This document shows positions 8,909 to 18,141 of a stretch of DNA of 64,000 nt, piece after piece. The DNA is from an uncultured Fibrobacter sp. Its GTDB lineage: Bacteria > Fibrobacterota > Fibrobacteria > Fibrobacterales > Fibrobacteraceae. The translations under genes and the position numbers were made by a program. Under the pieces are notes generated by a model. It ran no database searches. It was not told the DNA's origin and worked only from the letters and a program-made list of their open reading frames with translations. Where the stretch lies: assembly GCA_934700345.1 (NCBI GenBank), contig CAKUXP010000001.1, positions 1 to 64,000 of the forward strand. Direction: 5' to 3'. Positions within the stretch are counted from its first letter, which is position 1, and each line of letters starts with the position of its first letter.

Positions 8909-10420
8909 TTACCTCACAAAGTTTGCGTAGATGGGGGCGATGGCCGTATCGAGAAAGTCCGAAATCCAGCCGGGGAACATGCCCACTCCAAAAAGGCAGA
9001 CTAGAATGGTGACGAGTGCGATTTTTTCCATCAGGTCCGCATCGGAGAGCTTTGCGAATTTCTGTTCGCGGATAGGTCCCGCAAGCATCCGGTTAGCGGT
9101 CTGCAAAATATAGACTGCGGTGACGGTGATGGAAAGGATGCCTAGGATGGTGACGACACGGACGTGGGGAATCGGGCTCTGGAAACTGCCGATGAAAATC
9201 GTCGATTCGGCGACGAATCCCGAAAGTCCCGGAAGTCCTAGGCCGGCAAATCCCGCAATAGTGAAAGCCACCCCGAGAAAAGGCATTACCCGCATGAGTC
9301 CGCCCATTTCGTCGATGTTCCGCGTATGCGTCCGGCTGTAAATCATCCCGATGCTTGCAAAGAAAAGGCCGGTGAGAAAACCGTGGGAAAGCATCTGGAG
9401 GGCCGCTCCGCGGAATGCGAGGGGCGTCGCTGCGGCAAGTCCGAGGAATATCAGTCCGAGATGCGAAATCGAGCTGTAGGCCGTAATGTACTTGAGATCG
9501 CGGTGGCGGATGGCGATGAAGCAGGCGACGGCGACATTGAAAATCACGAGATAGGCGATGTAGGGCAGGTAGAAGCGGGCCGCTTCGGGCATCAGGTAGA
9601 TGGCGATGCGCAGACAGGCGAACGGACCCATCTTCATCATAACGCCCGCAGCGAGCATCGAAACGGCTGTCGGGGCGGAAGAGTGGCCGTCTGGCGACCA
9701 GAAATGGAAGGGAAAAAGTGACCCGGAAACGGCGAATCCCATGAAGAGCATCGGGAATGCCCACATTTGGAAATCCATCGGTAGCCGTACGTCGGCGAGT
9801 TCGAGGATGTTCCAGGTCGAAGCCCCGCTCTCGATAAAGATTCCGAAAAGCGTCGCAAGGACCATGGCGCTTCCGAGGGCGAGCGTGAGCGTGAGCTTTT
9901 TTCCGCCGTAATCCTTGTTGCCTGTTCCCCAGCCCGCAATCATCAGATACATGCAGAGCGCTTCCATTTCATAAAAGAGGAAGAAGAGAACCAGGTCGAG
10001 GCTCATGAAAACGCCATAGACCGCCGTGCCGAGAATCTGCATCAGGGCGAAAAATTCTTTTTGTTGGTGGTCTATTTTCCAGCTTGCGAGCATTCCTGTA
10101 AAGACGATGACAGCGGTGAGGAAGACCAGCAAAATCCCGAGTGCGTCCGTTCCCACGATATAGTGCGCGTGTATTGCGGGAAGCCATTCAAAGTCCGTCA
10201 GGTATTGGACGAATGGCTTGTTCCCTGTCGGGATGCCGAGCGGCATCGTGAGCCTGTAGGTATAGGCGACAAGTCCCGATGCGATGGCGAGCGCGATTCC
10301 GGCGGAGGCGAGGTGAATCCGTTTGATAGCCTTGACGCGAGTGCGCGGAATCGGGACGCAGACCAGGACGGCGACTAGCGGAATAATCCAGATGAGGTTG
10401 AAAAGAATCGTGCTAACCAT
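8909..10420 (-). CDS. nuoM: NADH-quinone oxidoreductase subunit M
   Basis: 503 aa, an antiporter-like proton-pumping subunit of complex I. Characteristic features: the EMEALCMYLMI segment with the conserved membrane Glu, FPFHFWSPDGHSSAPTAVSMLAAGVMMKMG split across residues about 230-260, and AYSSISHLGLIFLG. About 14 transmembrane helices. Nine bases separate it from nuoL. Nothing unusual is seen. Confidence 0.95.
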   Translation of the reverse strand: MVSTILFNLIWIIPLVAVLVCVPIPRTRVKAIKRIHLASAGIALAIASGLVAYTYRLTMPLGIPTGNKPFVQYLTDFEWLPAIHAHYIVGTDALGILLVFLTAVIVFTGMLASWKIDHQQKEFFALMQILGTAVYGVFMSLDLVLFFLFYEMEALCMYLMIAGWGTGNKDYGGKKLTLTLALGSAMVLATLFGIFIESGASTWNILELADVRLPMDFQMWAFPMLFMGFAVSGSLFPFHFWSPDGHSSAPTAVSMLAAGVMMKMGPFACLRIAIYLMPEAARFYLPYIAYLVIFNVAVACFIAIRHRDLKYITAYSSISHLGLIFLGLAAATPLAFRGAALQMLSHGFLTGLFFASIGMIYSRTHTRNIDEMGGLMRVMPFLGVAFTIAGFAGLGLPGLSGFVAESTIFIGSFQSPIPHVRVVTILGILSITVTAVYILQTANRMLAGPIREQKFAKLSDADLMEKIALVTILVCLFGVGMFPGWISDFLDTAIAPIYANFVR

Positions 10421-10429
10421 ACGATGCCC

Positions 10430-12343
10430 TTAGACGGGAAGCCCGCCGAGATAGCGCCACAGGATGACGCCGACGATAAATGTCCCGATGTAGATGAAGA
10501 GGTTTCCCGTTTCGAGTTCCCGGACAAGAATGCCTCCGAACTTGATAAGCCTGGTGGTTCCGGCGACGAGGGCTCCGATGACGAAATCCTCGAATGCCCG
10601 GGCTGCCCGTGCGATGCCGCCGAAGATGAACTGCCGGACGAACGCGTAGTATCCTTCATCGAAATAGAACTTGTTGTAGATGGTTCGGTAGAGCATTCCG
10701 CGGTTGGTCGCGTCGAGCGCGCGGGAAACGTTCGCCTTGGGGCTTGCGTAGAGAATCCAGGCGAGGACGATTCCCAAAATTCCCGTAGCGGATGCGATTA
10801 TCGGAATGCAGGAAATTGCCGCGCCAGCCTGGGACACCGTTTCCGTTCCGAGAAATTTTCCGAACATTCCTTTGCAGAAAAACCCGCTGGCAAAGGACGG
10901 AACTGCGAGACAAACGATGGGAAGAGTCATCGCGAAATCCTCGTGGACATGCCCGGCCTTGACCGCTTCGCTTCGCGGGCTTCCGTGGAACGCAAGGAAG
11001 AAGAAACGGAACATGTAGAAGGCGGTAAGCGCGCTCGTGAAAAGTCCGACGGCGAAAATCACCGGATGGCCGTTTTGGAGCGCACCGGAGAGAATTTCGT
11101 CCTTGGAGAAAAAACCGGAGAACGGAGGAATCCCCGAAATGGAAAGGCAGGCGATGAGCGCCGCAAAGTAGGTCCACGGCATCTTCTTGCGGAGACCGCC
11201 CATCTGGTCTAGATCATTTGTCGAAACCTGGTGGATGAGGGATCCCGCGACAAGGAAGAGCATGCACTTGAAGAAGGCATGGTTGAAAACATGGAATGCC
11301 GTCGCCGCGGTTGCCGAGACTCCAAGCCCGAACATCATGTAGCCTAGCTGCGAAAGCGTCGAGTAGGCGAGAATCCGCTTGATGTCCTTCTGGGTACAGG
11401 CGATGACTGCGGCAAAGAGTGCCGTAAACGCTCCGACGAAACCGACGATTTCGAGCGTGCCGTTACAGGCGGCAAAGAACGGAAAAAGCCTTGCGACCAG
11501 ATAGACGCCTGCGACAACCATTGTCGCGCTATGGATGATCGAGGATACGGGAGTCGGACCTTCCATCGCGTTCGGAAGCCAGATGTGGAGCGGAAACATC
11601 GCGCTCTTGCCCCAGCCGCCGATGAACATCAAAACGGAGCCGAGAATCAGCGCATCCGAAATTTTTACGTTCCAGAATCCGAGCGACACCGTCCCGCTTG
11701 CCATTTGCGGGTTTATCGAGTTCAATGTCCCGAAGTCGAATGTCCCGGCGACGATGCATACGATGACGATACCGAGGAGGAAAAAGCTGTCCGCAAAGCG
11801 CGTGACGATAAAAGCCATCTTGGATGCGGCGACCGCCTTGGGACGCTCATACCAGAAGCCTATCAGGAGATAGCTCGCGATGCCGACTAGTTCCCAGAAA
11901 AAGTACATCTGGAAGAGTCCCGTGGCGACGACCAGGCCGAGCATCGAGAACGTAAAAAAGGAAAGCAGCGAAAAGAATCTTCCTTCGGCGCGGTCTTCCC
12001 GCATGTATCCCAGGCTGTAGATGTTCACGAAGAACGAAATCACGGCGATGACGAAGAGCATCATCGCGGAAAGCGGGTCGAGAAGGAACGCCGCGTCGGC
12101 GGTTAACTTGCCCGAAAAGGCGAGGAACGTGAACTTCCAGGCGACGATTTTTTCCGGGGTGTCGGACAGGAAGTACGAGGCGACCAAAGCGACTGCGTAG
12201 AGCATCGAAAGCCCGCTCAGCGAAACCGAAAGTGCGCCTGCGGCTTTCCGGTGGTTTCTGCAGAGAAATAGGCCGTTTACGAGAAAGCTCAGAAACGGAA
12301 AGAGGAGAATCCAGTAGCTATGGGAGATTAGGAATTCATTCAT
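10430..12343 (-). CDS. nuoL: NADH-quinone oxidoreductase subunit L
   Basis: 637 aa, the distal antiporter-like subunit of complex I with the long lateral C-terminal helix. Typical motifs are seen: FFWELVGIASYLLIGFWYER, MFPLHIWLPNAMEGPTPVSSIIHSATMV and AYSTLSQLGYMMFGLG. The start overlaps the end of nuoK by 8 bases, which suggests coupled translation. Confidence 0.95.
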   Translation of the reverse strand: MNEFLISHSYWILLFPFLSFLVNGLFLCRNHRKAAGALSVSLSGLSMLYAVALVASYFLSDTPEKIVAWKFTFLAFSGKLTADAAFLLDPLSAMMLFVIAVISFFVNIYSLGYMREDRAEGRFFSLLSFFTFSMLGLVVATGLFQMYFFWELVGIASYLLIGFWYERPKAVAASKMAFIVTRFADSFFLLGIVIVCIVAGTFDFGTLNSINPQMASGTVSLGFWNVKISDALILGSVLMFIGGWGKSAMFPLHIWLPNAMEGPTPVSSIIHSATMVVAGVYLVARLFPFFAACNGTLEIVGFVGAFTALFAAVIACTQKDIKRILAYSTLSQLGYMMFGLGVSATAATAFHVFNHAFFKCMLFLVAGSLIHQVSTNDLDQMGGLRKKMPWTYFAALIACLSISGIPPFSGFFSKDEILSGALQNGHPVIFAVGLFTSALTAFYMFRFFFLAFHGSPRSEAVKAGHVHEDFAMTLPIVCLAVPSFASGFFCKGMFGKFLGTETVSQAGAAISCIPIIASATGILGIVLAWILYASPKANVSRALDATNRGMLYRTIYNKFYFDEGYYAFVRQFIFGGIARAARAFEDFVIGALVAGTTRLIKFGGILVRELETGNLFIYIGTFIVGVILWRYLGGLPV

Positions 12344-12641
12344 GGATGTCCCTCAGCTGGTTGATGTCGAGGCTATGGTGGCGTCGGAACATGCTCACCA
12401 CGATGGCAAGCGCAATCGCCATTTCGCAGGCGGTTATCGCGATGACGAAAAGACCGAAAATCGAACCGGCTGTCGCATCCGCGGCCTTGAAGTAGGCGAA
12501 CGAGATGAAGTTCATGTTCGCCGCGTTCAGCATGATTTCTATCGAAAGGAGCATCCCGACGATGTGGCGTCTCCGCAAAAGCCCGAAAATTCCGATGCCG
12601 AAGAGGACGAAGGAAAGGATTAGGCAATGTTCGAGAGTCAT
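12336..12641 (-). CDS. nuoK: NADH-quinone oxidoreductase subunit K
   Basis: 101 aa with three transmembrane helices, the usual size. The conserved membrane Glu residues are present in LSIEIMLNAANMNFI and AITACEMAIALAIV. It overlaps nuoJ by 4 bases (ATGA) and nuoL by 8 bases. Confidence 0.95.
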   Translation of the reverse strand: MTLEHCLILSFVLFGIGIFGLLRRRHIVGMLLSIEIMLNAANMNFISFAYFKAADATAGSIFGLFVIAITACEMAIALAIVVSMFRRHHSLDINQLRDIHE

Positions 12642-13174
12642 TCTTCCCCCTTGAACTTTCTAGCGATGGTAATCGCGGCGACGAGGGTTACGAGCAAGAC
12701 GAAACTTACCAGTTCGAACGGGATGATGAATCCCGCCGGGTCGGTGGAAAGAAGTCTCAGGGCGAGGCTCGGCAGGGACGCGTAGTCGCTTGCTGCGGCG
12801 TCTGTCGCGTCGAGGTCTGCCTTGAAGAGAAAGCGGACCATGGTGAAAAGGAACCCGCACGAAATCGCCGCGGCGATAAAGTTCCGGGGAAGCTTGATGT
12901 TGAAGGCGGTTTCCCCCAGATGGCTTGTGAGCAGGACCGTAAAGACGACGAAGATGACGACGCCTCCCGCATAGACCATGATCTGCGCCATCGCGAGAAA
13001 TTCCGCGTGGAGCATCAGGTAGAAAATCGCAGTCCCGATGAACGAGATGATGAGGAACACTGCGCTTCGGAGCAGGTTTTTCGCCGTAATCGTCACGACG
13101 GATGCGACGATCATCAGAAGCGCGACGGCGTAAAAGACGATATCCGTGAAAAGGGCGTCGGAAATCAGGCTCAT
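12638..13174 (-). CDS. nuoJ: NADH-quinone oxidoreductase subunit J
   Basis: 178 aa with five predicted transmembrane helices. It has the family pattern FLIISFIGTAIFYLMLHAEF then AQIMVYAGGVVIFVVFTVLL (TM3 with its pi-bulge region). The start shares one base with the nuoI stop (TAATG). Normal length. Confidence 0.93.
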   Translation of the reverse strand: MSLISDALFTDIVFYAVALLMIVASVVTITAKNLLRSAVFLIISFIGTAIFYLMLHAEFLAMAQIMVYAGGVVIFVVFTVLLTSHLGETAFNIKLPRNFIAAAISCGFLFTMVRFLFKADLDATDAAASDYASLPSLALRLLSTDPAGFIIPFELVSFVLLVTLVAAITIARKFKGEE

Positions 13175-13647
13175 TAGGCGCGCCCCTCCTTTTGGTTGAG
13201 TTTCATTTCGAAACCGTCGCGCGATGTGCGGGATAGTTCAAAATCCTGGTTCATCCGGATGGCTCCGAACGGGCACGCTTCGACGCAAAGTCCGCATTGC
13301 GTGCAGGAATCCAGACGGTAGATGTATTTGCCGAGAACCTTTTTCCCGGCGATGTTCTTTGTCGAAAGGACGTTGATGGAACCGTTCGGACAGTTGCGTT
13401 CGCACATGCCGCAGGCGGTGCACCTGTTTTCGCCGTTTTCGTCCTCGATCATTTCGAGGCGTCCGCGGAATCGCGGATACATTTTTAGCGTTTTGCGGTT
13501 TTCGGGATACTGTTCCGTGACAATGCGCTTCGGCTGGAAAAAATACTTGATAGTGACGGAAAAGCCTTTGAGGAAGCTGACCGATCCGGCTACCGTCTTG
13601 AAGTAACGCTTGAACGCGTCCTTGGCTGAAATTTTCTTTTCGCTCAT
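13174..13647 (-). CDS. nuoI: NADH-quinone oxidoreductase subunit I (2 x 4Fe-4S)
   Basis: 157 aa, the ferredoxin-like subunit that passes electrons through clusters N6a and N6b. Two complete binding motifs are seen: CTACGMCERNCP (C76, C79, C82, C86) and CTQCGLCVEACP (C115, C118, C121, C125). I place the start at the ATG at 13647, which overlaps the nuoH stop as ATGA. The reading frame stays open for another 900 bases upstream only as a shadow inside nuoH. Confidence 0.93.
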   Translation of the reverse strand: MSEKKISAKDAFKRYFKTVAGSVSFLKGFSVTIKYFFQPKRIVTEQYPENRKTLKMYPRFRGRLEMIEDENGENRCTACGMCERNCPNGSINVLSTKNIAGKKVLGKYIYRLDSCTQCGLCVEACPFGAIRMNQDFELSRTSRDGFEMKLNQKEGRA

Positions 13648-14726
13648 TTGACTATCCATCCGAGAGAGACCGCGACCGATCCGAGAACGAGGAGGAGAAG
13701 GCTTGCCGGCAGCATGAATTTCCATTCGAGAGACATCAGCTGGTCGATTCGCGGGCGCACCAGGGTCCATCGGATGACCATATAGACCCAGATCATCGCA
13801 AAGACTTTCGCGAAGAACCAGATGACGCCGGGAATCATGTTGAAAATTCCGTCGATGGCGGAAATTCCGATGCACGGCGGAAAGTAGCCGCCGAAGAAGA
13901 AGACCGTAGCAAGCGAGGAGGTCGTGACCAGGTTGATGTACTCGCCGAGGTAAAACATGGCGAAGGCCATTCCGTTGTATTCGGTGTGGTAGCCTCCGGT
14001 GAGTTCTTGTTCCGCTTCCGAAAGGTCGAAAGGTGCGCGGTTCAGTTCGGCGGTCGAGCAGACGAGAAAGAGGATAAAGGCAAGGATTCCGATGAGCGGC
14101 GCCTTGAAAATCCACCAGTCGAAAACCGTCCCCGCCTGGCTGAGCGTGATTTCCCGGAGGCTTGCGGAACCGGCGAGCATCACGATGAGGAGAAGAATCA
14201 TCGCGTACGAAATCTCGTAGCTTATCATCTGCGCTCCGGAACGGAGCGAACCGAGCAGGGAATACTTGTTGTTCGACGCCCACCCGCCGATGAGAATTCC
14301 CAGGATGCCGAAACCGTTCACCGCAATAATAAGCGGGACCGCGACGGAAACATCCGCGACCTGGAGCGTCGGGCCGAAAGGAATCATGGCGAGGCTTACG
14401 AACGGAGCCGTGAGCAGGATCATCGGAGCCATGTAGAAGAGAAGCTTGTCTGCGCCTTTCGGCGCATAGACTTCCTTGAACATCAGCTTGATGGCGTCCG
14501 CGACGACCTGGATGCTTCCGTGGAAACCGAGACGCATAGGCCCTAGACGGCACTGGATGTGGGCGCAGACCTTGCGTTCCATATAGACGAGGACGATCGC
14601 CGCTCCGAAAGCGACTGCGCAGACTCCGCAGATGCAGAGAACCGCGTTGATAAGATAGGCCAGTTCCGGAATGGGAACGTTTGCTCGGATAAAGTCGCCG
14701 ATGGGATTTGTAATGGAAGGTGTCAT
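13644..14726 (-). CDS. nuoH: NADH-quinone oxidoreductase subunit H
   Basis: 360 aa with about eight transmembrane helices, forming part of the quinone-binding cavity. Typical motifs are VYMERKVCAHIQCRLGPMR, the AELNRAPFDLSEAEQEL loop and EYNGMAFAMFYLGEY. It starts 3 bases after the nuoD stop. In the standard nuo order nuoE, nuoF and nuoG would lie between nuoD and this gene, but there is no space for them here. Confidence 0.95.
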   Translation of the reverse strand: MTPSITNPIGDFIRANVPIPELAYLINAVLCICGVCAVAFGAAIVLVYMERKVCAHIQCRLGPMRLGFHGSIQVVADAIKLMFKEVYAPKGADKLLFYMAPMILLTAPFVSLAMIPFGPTLQVADVSVAVPLIIAVNGFGILGILIGGWASNNKYSLLGSLRSGAQMISYEISYAMILLLIVMLAGSASLREITLSQAGTVFDWWIFKAPLIGILAFILFLVCSTAELNRAPFDLSEAEQELTGGYHTEYNGMAFAMFYLGEYINLVTTSSLATVFFFGGYFPPCIGISAIDGIFNMIPGVIWFFAKVFAMIWVYMVIRWTLVRPRIDQLMSLEWKFMLPASLLLLVLGSVAVSLGWIVK

Positions 14727-14729
14727 CGC

Positions 14730-15887
14730 TTACCTATCGATTTCTGGAATGACCGGGTCGAGCGTCGCCATGATAGTGACGATATCCGCGACTTTCTGGC
14801 CCTTTGCCATGGTGTTCAGGGCGGCGAGGTTTGCGAAGCTCGGGCCGCGCGTGTGGATGCGGTAGGGTTTGTCTCCGCCGGTTGCGACGACGTATGTCGC
14901 GTAGAGACCCTTTGCCGTTTCGGAAGCCGCATAGTAACTTCCGGCGGGAAGCCGCACAGGCTTTTCCTTGGAGCGATACGGACCGCTCTTGGGAAAGCGC
15001 GCAATGCACTGTTCGAGGATTTTCATCGACTGGTGGATTTCCTCGATGCGCACCAGGTAACGCGCGTAGCAGTCTCCCTCGGAGCGAACAGGGACATCGA
15101 AGTCAAAGGTGTCGTAGATGCTGTAGGAATCGTTTTTGCGAACGTCGTAGCGGACTCCCGAAGCTCGCGCCACGGGGCCCGAGCATCCGAAAGCCAGGGC
15201 GTCTTCTTTTGAAAGAAGTCCCACGCCCTTGGAGCGTTCGAGTACGATGAGGTTTGTCGAGAGAAGACGCTCGTAGTCGTCCATCGTCGGTTTTAAATGT
15301 TCGAGGAAATCCTTGACCCGCGGAAGAAATGCGTCCGTTACGTCGAAGCGCGAACCGCCCGGTCGGAAAAAGTTGGTCGTCAGGCGCGAACCGGTCTCCT
15401 GGTCAAAGATGTCGTGAATCATTTCACGCTCCTTGAAGCCGTAGATGAGCGGTGTCTGTCCGCCGAGGTCCCCGCCGAAGCAGCCGTAAAAGACGAGATG
15501 CGAAGCGATTCGCCCGAGTTCCGCCATCATCACGCGGATGTATTCGCCGCGTTCCGGGACGCCGACGCCCATTCCCTTTTCGAGCGCAAGGCAGACGCCT
15601 AGGTTGTTCTGTATCGCTGTCAGGTAGTCCTGGCGGTCGGAAAGATGGATGTATTGGACGTAGTTCTGGCTTTCCGCCTGCTTTTCAATGCCGCGGTGGA
15701 TGTATCCGAAATGGGGGACTATTTCGATGACCGTTTCGCCGTCGAGACGGATCTGCAGACGCAGCGCCCCGTGCGTACTCGGGTGCTGCGGTCCCATGTT
15801 GATGTAAAAATCCTCGTTGTTCGGATCATGGAATTCTTCCTTGAATCCGGGGAGAAGAAACGGAGAATCGTTCTTTGCAATATTCAT
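14730..15887 (-). CDS. nuoD: NADH-quinone oxidoreductase subunit D (49 kDa)
   Basis: 385 aa, the quinone-site subunit related to the hydrogenase large subunit. Recognisable stretches: NMGPQHPSTHGALRLQIRLD near the N-terminus, the quinone-site YIHRGIEK, RLTTNFFRPGG, and the C-terminal DPVIPEIDR matching the usual DPV-GE-DR ending. It overlaps the nuoBC stop by 4 bases (ATGA). Slightly short of the usual 400 residues but complete. Confidence 0.95.
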   Translation of the reverse strand: MNIAKNDSPFLLPGFKEEFHDPNNEDFYINMGPQHPSTHGALRLQIRLDGETVIEIVPHFGYIHRGIEKQAESQNYVQYIHLSDRQDYLTAIQNNLGVCLALEKGMGVGVPERGEYIRVMMAELGRIASHLVFYGCFGGDLGGQTPLIYGFKEREMIHDIFDQETGSRLTTNFFRPGGSRFDVTDAFLPRVKDFLEHLKPTMDDYERLLSTNLIVLERSKGVGLLSKEDALAFGCSGPVARASGVRYDVRKNDSYSIYDTFDFDVPVRSEGDCYARYLVRIEEIHQSMKILEQCIARFPKSGPYRSKEKPVRLPAGSYYAASETAKGLYATYVVATGGDKPYRIHTRGPSFANLAALNTMAKGQKVADIVTIMATLDPVIPEIDR

Positions 15888-17140
15888 GCTTCCCTCCGGA
15901 TGATGTGCGGATGGGTAAAGTCCTTGCGAAGCGGGAAGCCCAGGAAATCTCCGTCGAGGAAAATCCGTCGCATATCGTCATGTCCTTCGAAGGAAATCCC
16001 GAACATGTCATAGACTTCGCGTTCCTTCCAGTTCGCTCCCGGATAGATTTTGGAAAGGCTCGGGGCCTTGGCGAGAATGCTCGTTGCGCGCTTTTCTTCG
16101 GAAATCGAATCGTCTTTGGGAAGGGAAAGCCGCACGAATAGCTTATGCCCGAGTTCCGTACTCATCAGCTGCGCGATGACGTCGAAATGGTCCTTCCAAT
16201 CTACTGCGGTAACGTCGATTAAAAAGTCGAGAGACGTCCGCGGATCGTTCTTCAAAAACTCGACGAGGGGAGCGTAATCCTTTGCGGAAACGTTTATGTC
16301 GAGCGGCGTATCGGTCGGAAGGGCTTCAAGCGCTTCGTCCGCGGACTCCTTTGTTCCGTAGAGCGAAATTTCCGGAAACTTTTCCATCGCCACGTGGAAC
16401 AGTTCCTTTTGCGAAAGCCCCTGCCGCTTGCGCGGGCTGTAGGGAACTTCGGGAAATGTTTCTTTCTGGATCCGGATAGCCTTGTAGCCGGACTTGTAGT
16501 CGGGATTCTCCTCCTTGAACTTGGCGCGGGCTTCCGCCAGTTCCTCGTCCTTGAGCTTTTCGAGAGCTTCCCACGCTTTCTTCGCTTCCGCATAGCGGTT
16601 TCCGAGGTCTTCGGTGTCAAGCGCGCCTTCGTGCCAGGGCGAGCGGCTCGTTTCCTTTAAAATCTTGTTGCGCAGGGTGAGCAGTCCGTGGAAGAGGGCT
16701 TCGGGTCGCGGAGGGCATCCCGGGATGAATACATCGACCGGGATGATGTTCGCCGCGCCGCGTACGACGGAATAGTTGTCGTAATAGAATGGTCCGCCGG
16801 AAATCGTACAGGCGCCCATCGCCAGGACGTATTTGGGCCCGGGCATCTGTTCCCAGAGCATCTGGATAGCCGGAGCCATCCGCTCGGTAATCGTCCCCGC
16901 GAGGATAAATAGGTCCGCCTGTCTGGGGGAATCTCGGAAGACCTCGGAGCCGAAACGTGCGATGTCGTAGCGCGCCATGGAACTCGACATCATTTCGATC
17001 GCGCAGCAGCTCGTCCCGTAGGTAAGCGGCCACAGGGAATTGGCGCGGGCCCAGTTCACCGCATAATCAACCGCGTTCACCAGATACTTGCCGCCGGGAA
17101 CGGGGTCGAGAATTTTTGGCAGGTAGTTGATTATTCCCAT
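15884..17140 (-). CDS. nuoBC: Fused NADH-quinone oxidoreductase subunits B and C
   Basis: 418 aa in one uninterrupted frame. Residues 1-165 are NuoB with the N2 4Fe-4S ligands C45, C46, C111 and C141 (TSCCAIEM, GACTISGG, PGCPPRPEA). Residues about 166-245 form a charged Lys/Glu-rich linker. Residues about 250-418 are NuoC, with the 30-kDa-subunit signature NWKEREVYDMFGI. NuoC-NuoD fusions are common in enterobacteria, whereas this one joins B to C. No stop, frameshift or plausible internal SD start separates the halves. It overlaps nuoA by 10 bases. It should sit in the peripheral arm next to NuoD and NuoI. Confidence 0.92.
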   Translation of the reverse strand: MGIINYLPKILDPVPGGKYLVNAVDYAVNWARANSLWPLTYGTSCCAIEMMSSSMARYDIARFGSEVFRDSPRQADLFILAGTITERMAPAIQMLWEQMPGPKYVLAMGACTISGGPFYYDNYSVVRGAANIIPVDVFIPGCPPRPEALFHGLLTLRNKILKETSRSPWHEGALDTEDLGNRYAEAKKAWEALEKLKDEELAEARAKFKEENPDYKSGYKAIRIQKETFPEVPYSPRKRQGLSQKELFHVAMEKFPEISLYGTKESADEALEALPTDTPLDINVSAKDYAPLVEFLKNDPRTSLDFLIDVTAVDWKDHFDVIAQLMSTELGHKLFVRLSLPKDDSISEEKRATSILAKAPSLSKIYPGANWKEREVYDMFGISFEGHDDMRRIFLDGDFLGFPLRKDFTHPHIIRREA

Positions 17141-17517
17141 TTTAGGATTCCTTTTTTCCAGGCGTAGGCGAGGCCGGAGGTTAGCACGACGAGAAAAAGC
17201 ACAAGGTCAATCGCGACGAGGACGGGCGAAAGGGAGGTTTTCCCGGCGACAATCGACCCGAATTCGAGAAGGACGGGGAAGAGGAAAAGCGCCTCGACGT
17301 CGAAAACGAGAAAGAGAAGCGCAAAAAGATAGTAGCCGACCTTGAACTGGATCCTGGCATTCCCGACGGTCTGCATTCCGCATTCGTAAGGCGCGAACTT
17401 GTTTCTCGAATCCTTGCTCCGGTAACCGAGCAGCTTTCCGCAGAGGATGGCGCCCCCGGCGACAAGCGCGCCTAGCAACAGGAAAAATATCAGGATAAAG
17501 TATTCAGAAAGTTCCAT
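17131..17517 (-). CDS. nuoA: NADH-quinone oxidoreductase subunit A
   Basis: 128 aa with three transmembrane helices. It has the family motifs KFAPYECGMQTVGNARIQFKV split over residues about 40-60 and LVFDVEALFLFPVLL. First gene of the nuo cluster, 33 bases downstream of the unknown helical gene and on the same strand. No separate strong promoter is obvious in that gap, so transcription from further upstream is likely. Confidence 0.95.
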   Translation of the reverse strand: MELSEYFILIFFLLLGALVAGGAILCGKLLGYRSKDSRNKFAPYECGMQTVGNARIQFKVGYYLFALLFLVFDVEALFLFPVLLEFGSIVAGKTSLSPVLVAIDLVLFLVVLTSGLAYAWKKGILKWE

Positions 17518-17550
17518 GGGTAAAATCCTTGCGTTTCGTGAAAAGTCCTG

Positions 17551-18141
17551 TCAGTAAAAGTGTTGCACATCCTGGAGCGTTCCGAACAGCTCGTTTCCGA
17601 TTTCGAAGCGTTCCTTGATATGCGCATGGAGGTCTCGGAACTCCTTTTCGGTAGCGAGGTTCAGCGCGTTCAGGTTCTTGTGCATGTTCGAAATGAATCC
17701 GGAAACATAGGCCCCGCTTTTCTTGATTTCCATTTCCGAATCCATGTTCTGGAGTTCCTTGTCCGTCTCGATGCGGGAAATCAGGTAGCGGGTTGTCGAT
17801 TGCAGCTCGCTTAGAAAGTACACGAGCAAAAGTTCTTCCTGCAAGATTCCGCGCGGATTCTCGGATGAATAGCGACCGATCTTTTCGATCTTTCCAAAGA
17901 AGACGGACGCTTGCGCGTATTCGAGGCACGCTTCGAGCGACTTCTCGCACACGCTTACCTTTTCCCCGATGGAGGCGAACCATTCCCGCCGATTTTTCAC
18001 GTCCTTCCGCATGATGACAGGCGTAAGCGCGCTGAAGGCGTAGAAAACCTCCTCGTAGCGGCGGTTTCGCATCCGGCAGTTGAACGCCCGGTTTCTGACA
18101 GTTTCGTCTTCGACGGGATGCGCTAGCGAGAGGGTCATCAT
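17551..18141 (-). CDS. Unknown helical protein coupled to rel
   Basis: 196 aa from the ATG at 18141, whose ATGA overlaps the stop codon of the RSH gene. The frame stays open further upstream only inside the RSH gene. The sequence is rich in Lys, Glu, Arg and Leu with few Gly/Pro and is predicted mostly helical. There is no signal peptide or membrane segment, so it should be cytoplasmic. Three Cys cluster near residues 80-100. No family is recognised. Its position between the (p)ppGpp enzyme and nuoA, all overlapping or nearly so, suggests co-expression with both. Confidence 0.75.
   Translation of the reverse strand: MMTLSLAHPVEDETVRNRAFNCRMRNRRYEEVFYAFSALTPVIMRKDVKNRREWFASIGEKVSVCEKSLEACLEYAQASVFFGKIEKIGRYSSENPRGILQEELLLVYFLSELQSTTRYLISRIETDKELQNMDSEMEIKKSGAYVSGFISNMHKNLNALNLATEKEFRDLHAHIKERFEIGNELFGTLQDVQHFY

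Noticed and set aside
13648..14553. Long N-terminal extension of nuoI (459-aa open frame)
   Set aside because: The extra part lies inside nuoH in another frame, is Arg/Pro-rich, and the ferredoxin domain starts at the ATG at 13647.
15884..17140. NuoB-NuoC fusion as a sequencing artefact
   Set aside because: The linker is long, charged and in frame, with no internal start behind an SD, so a true fusion is more likely.
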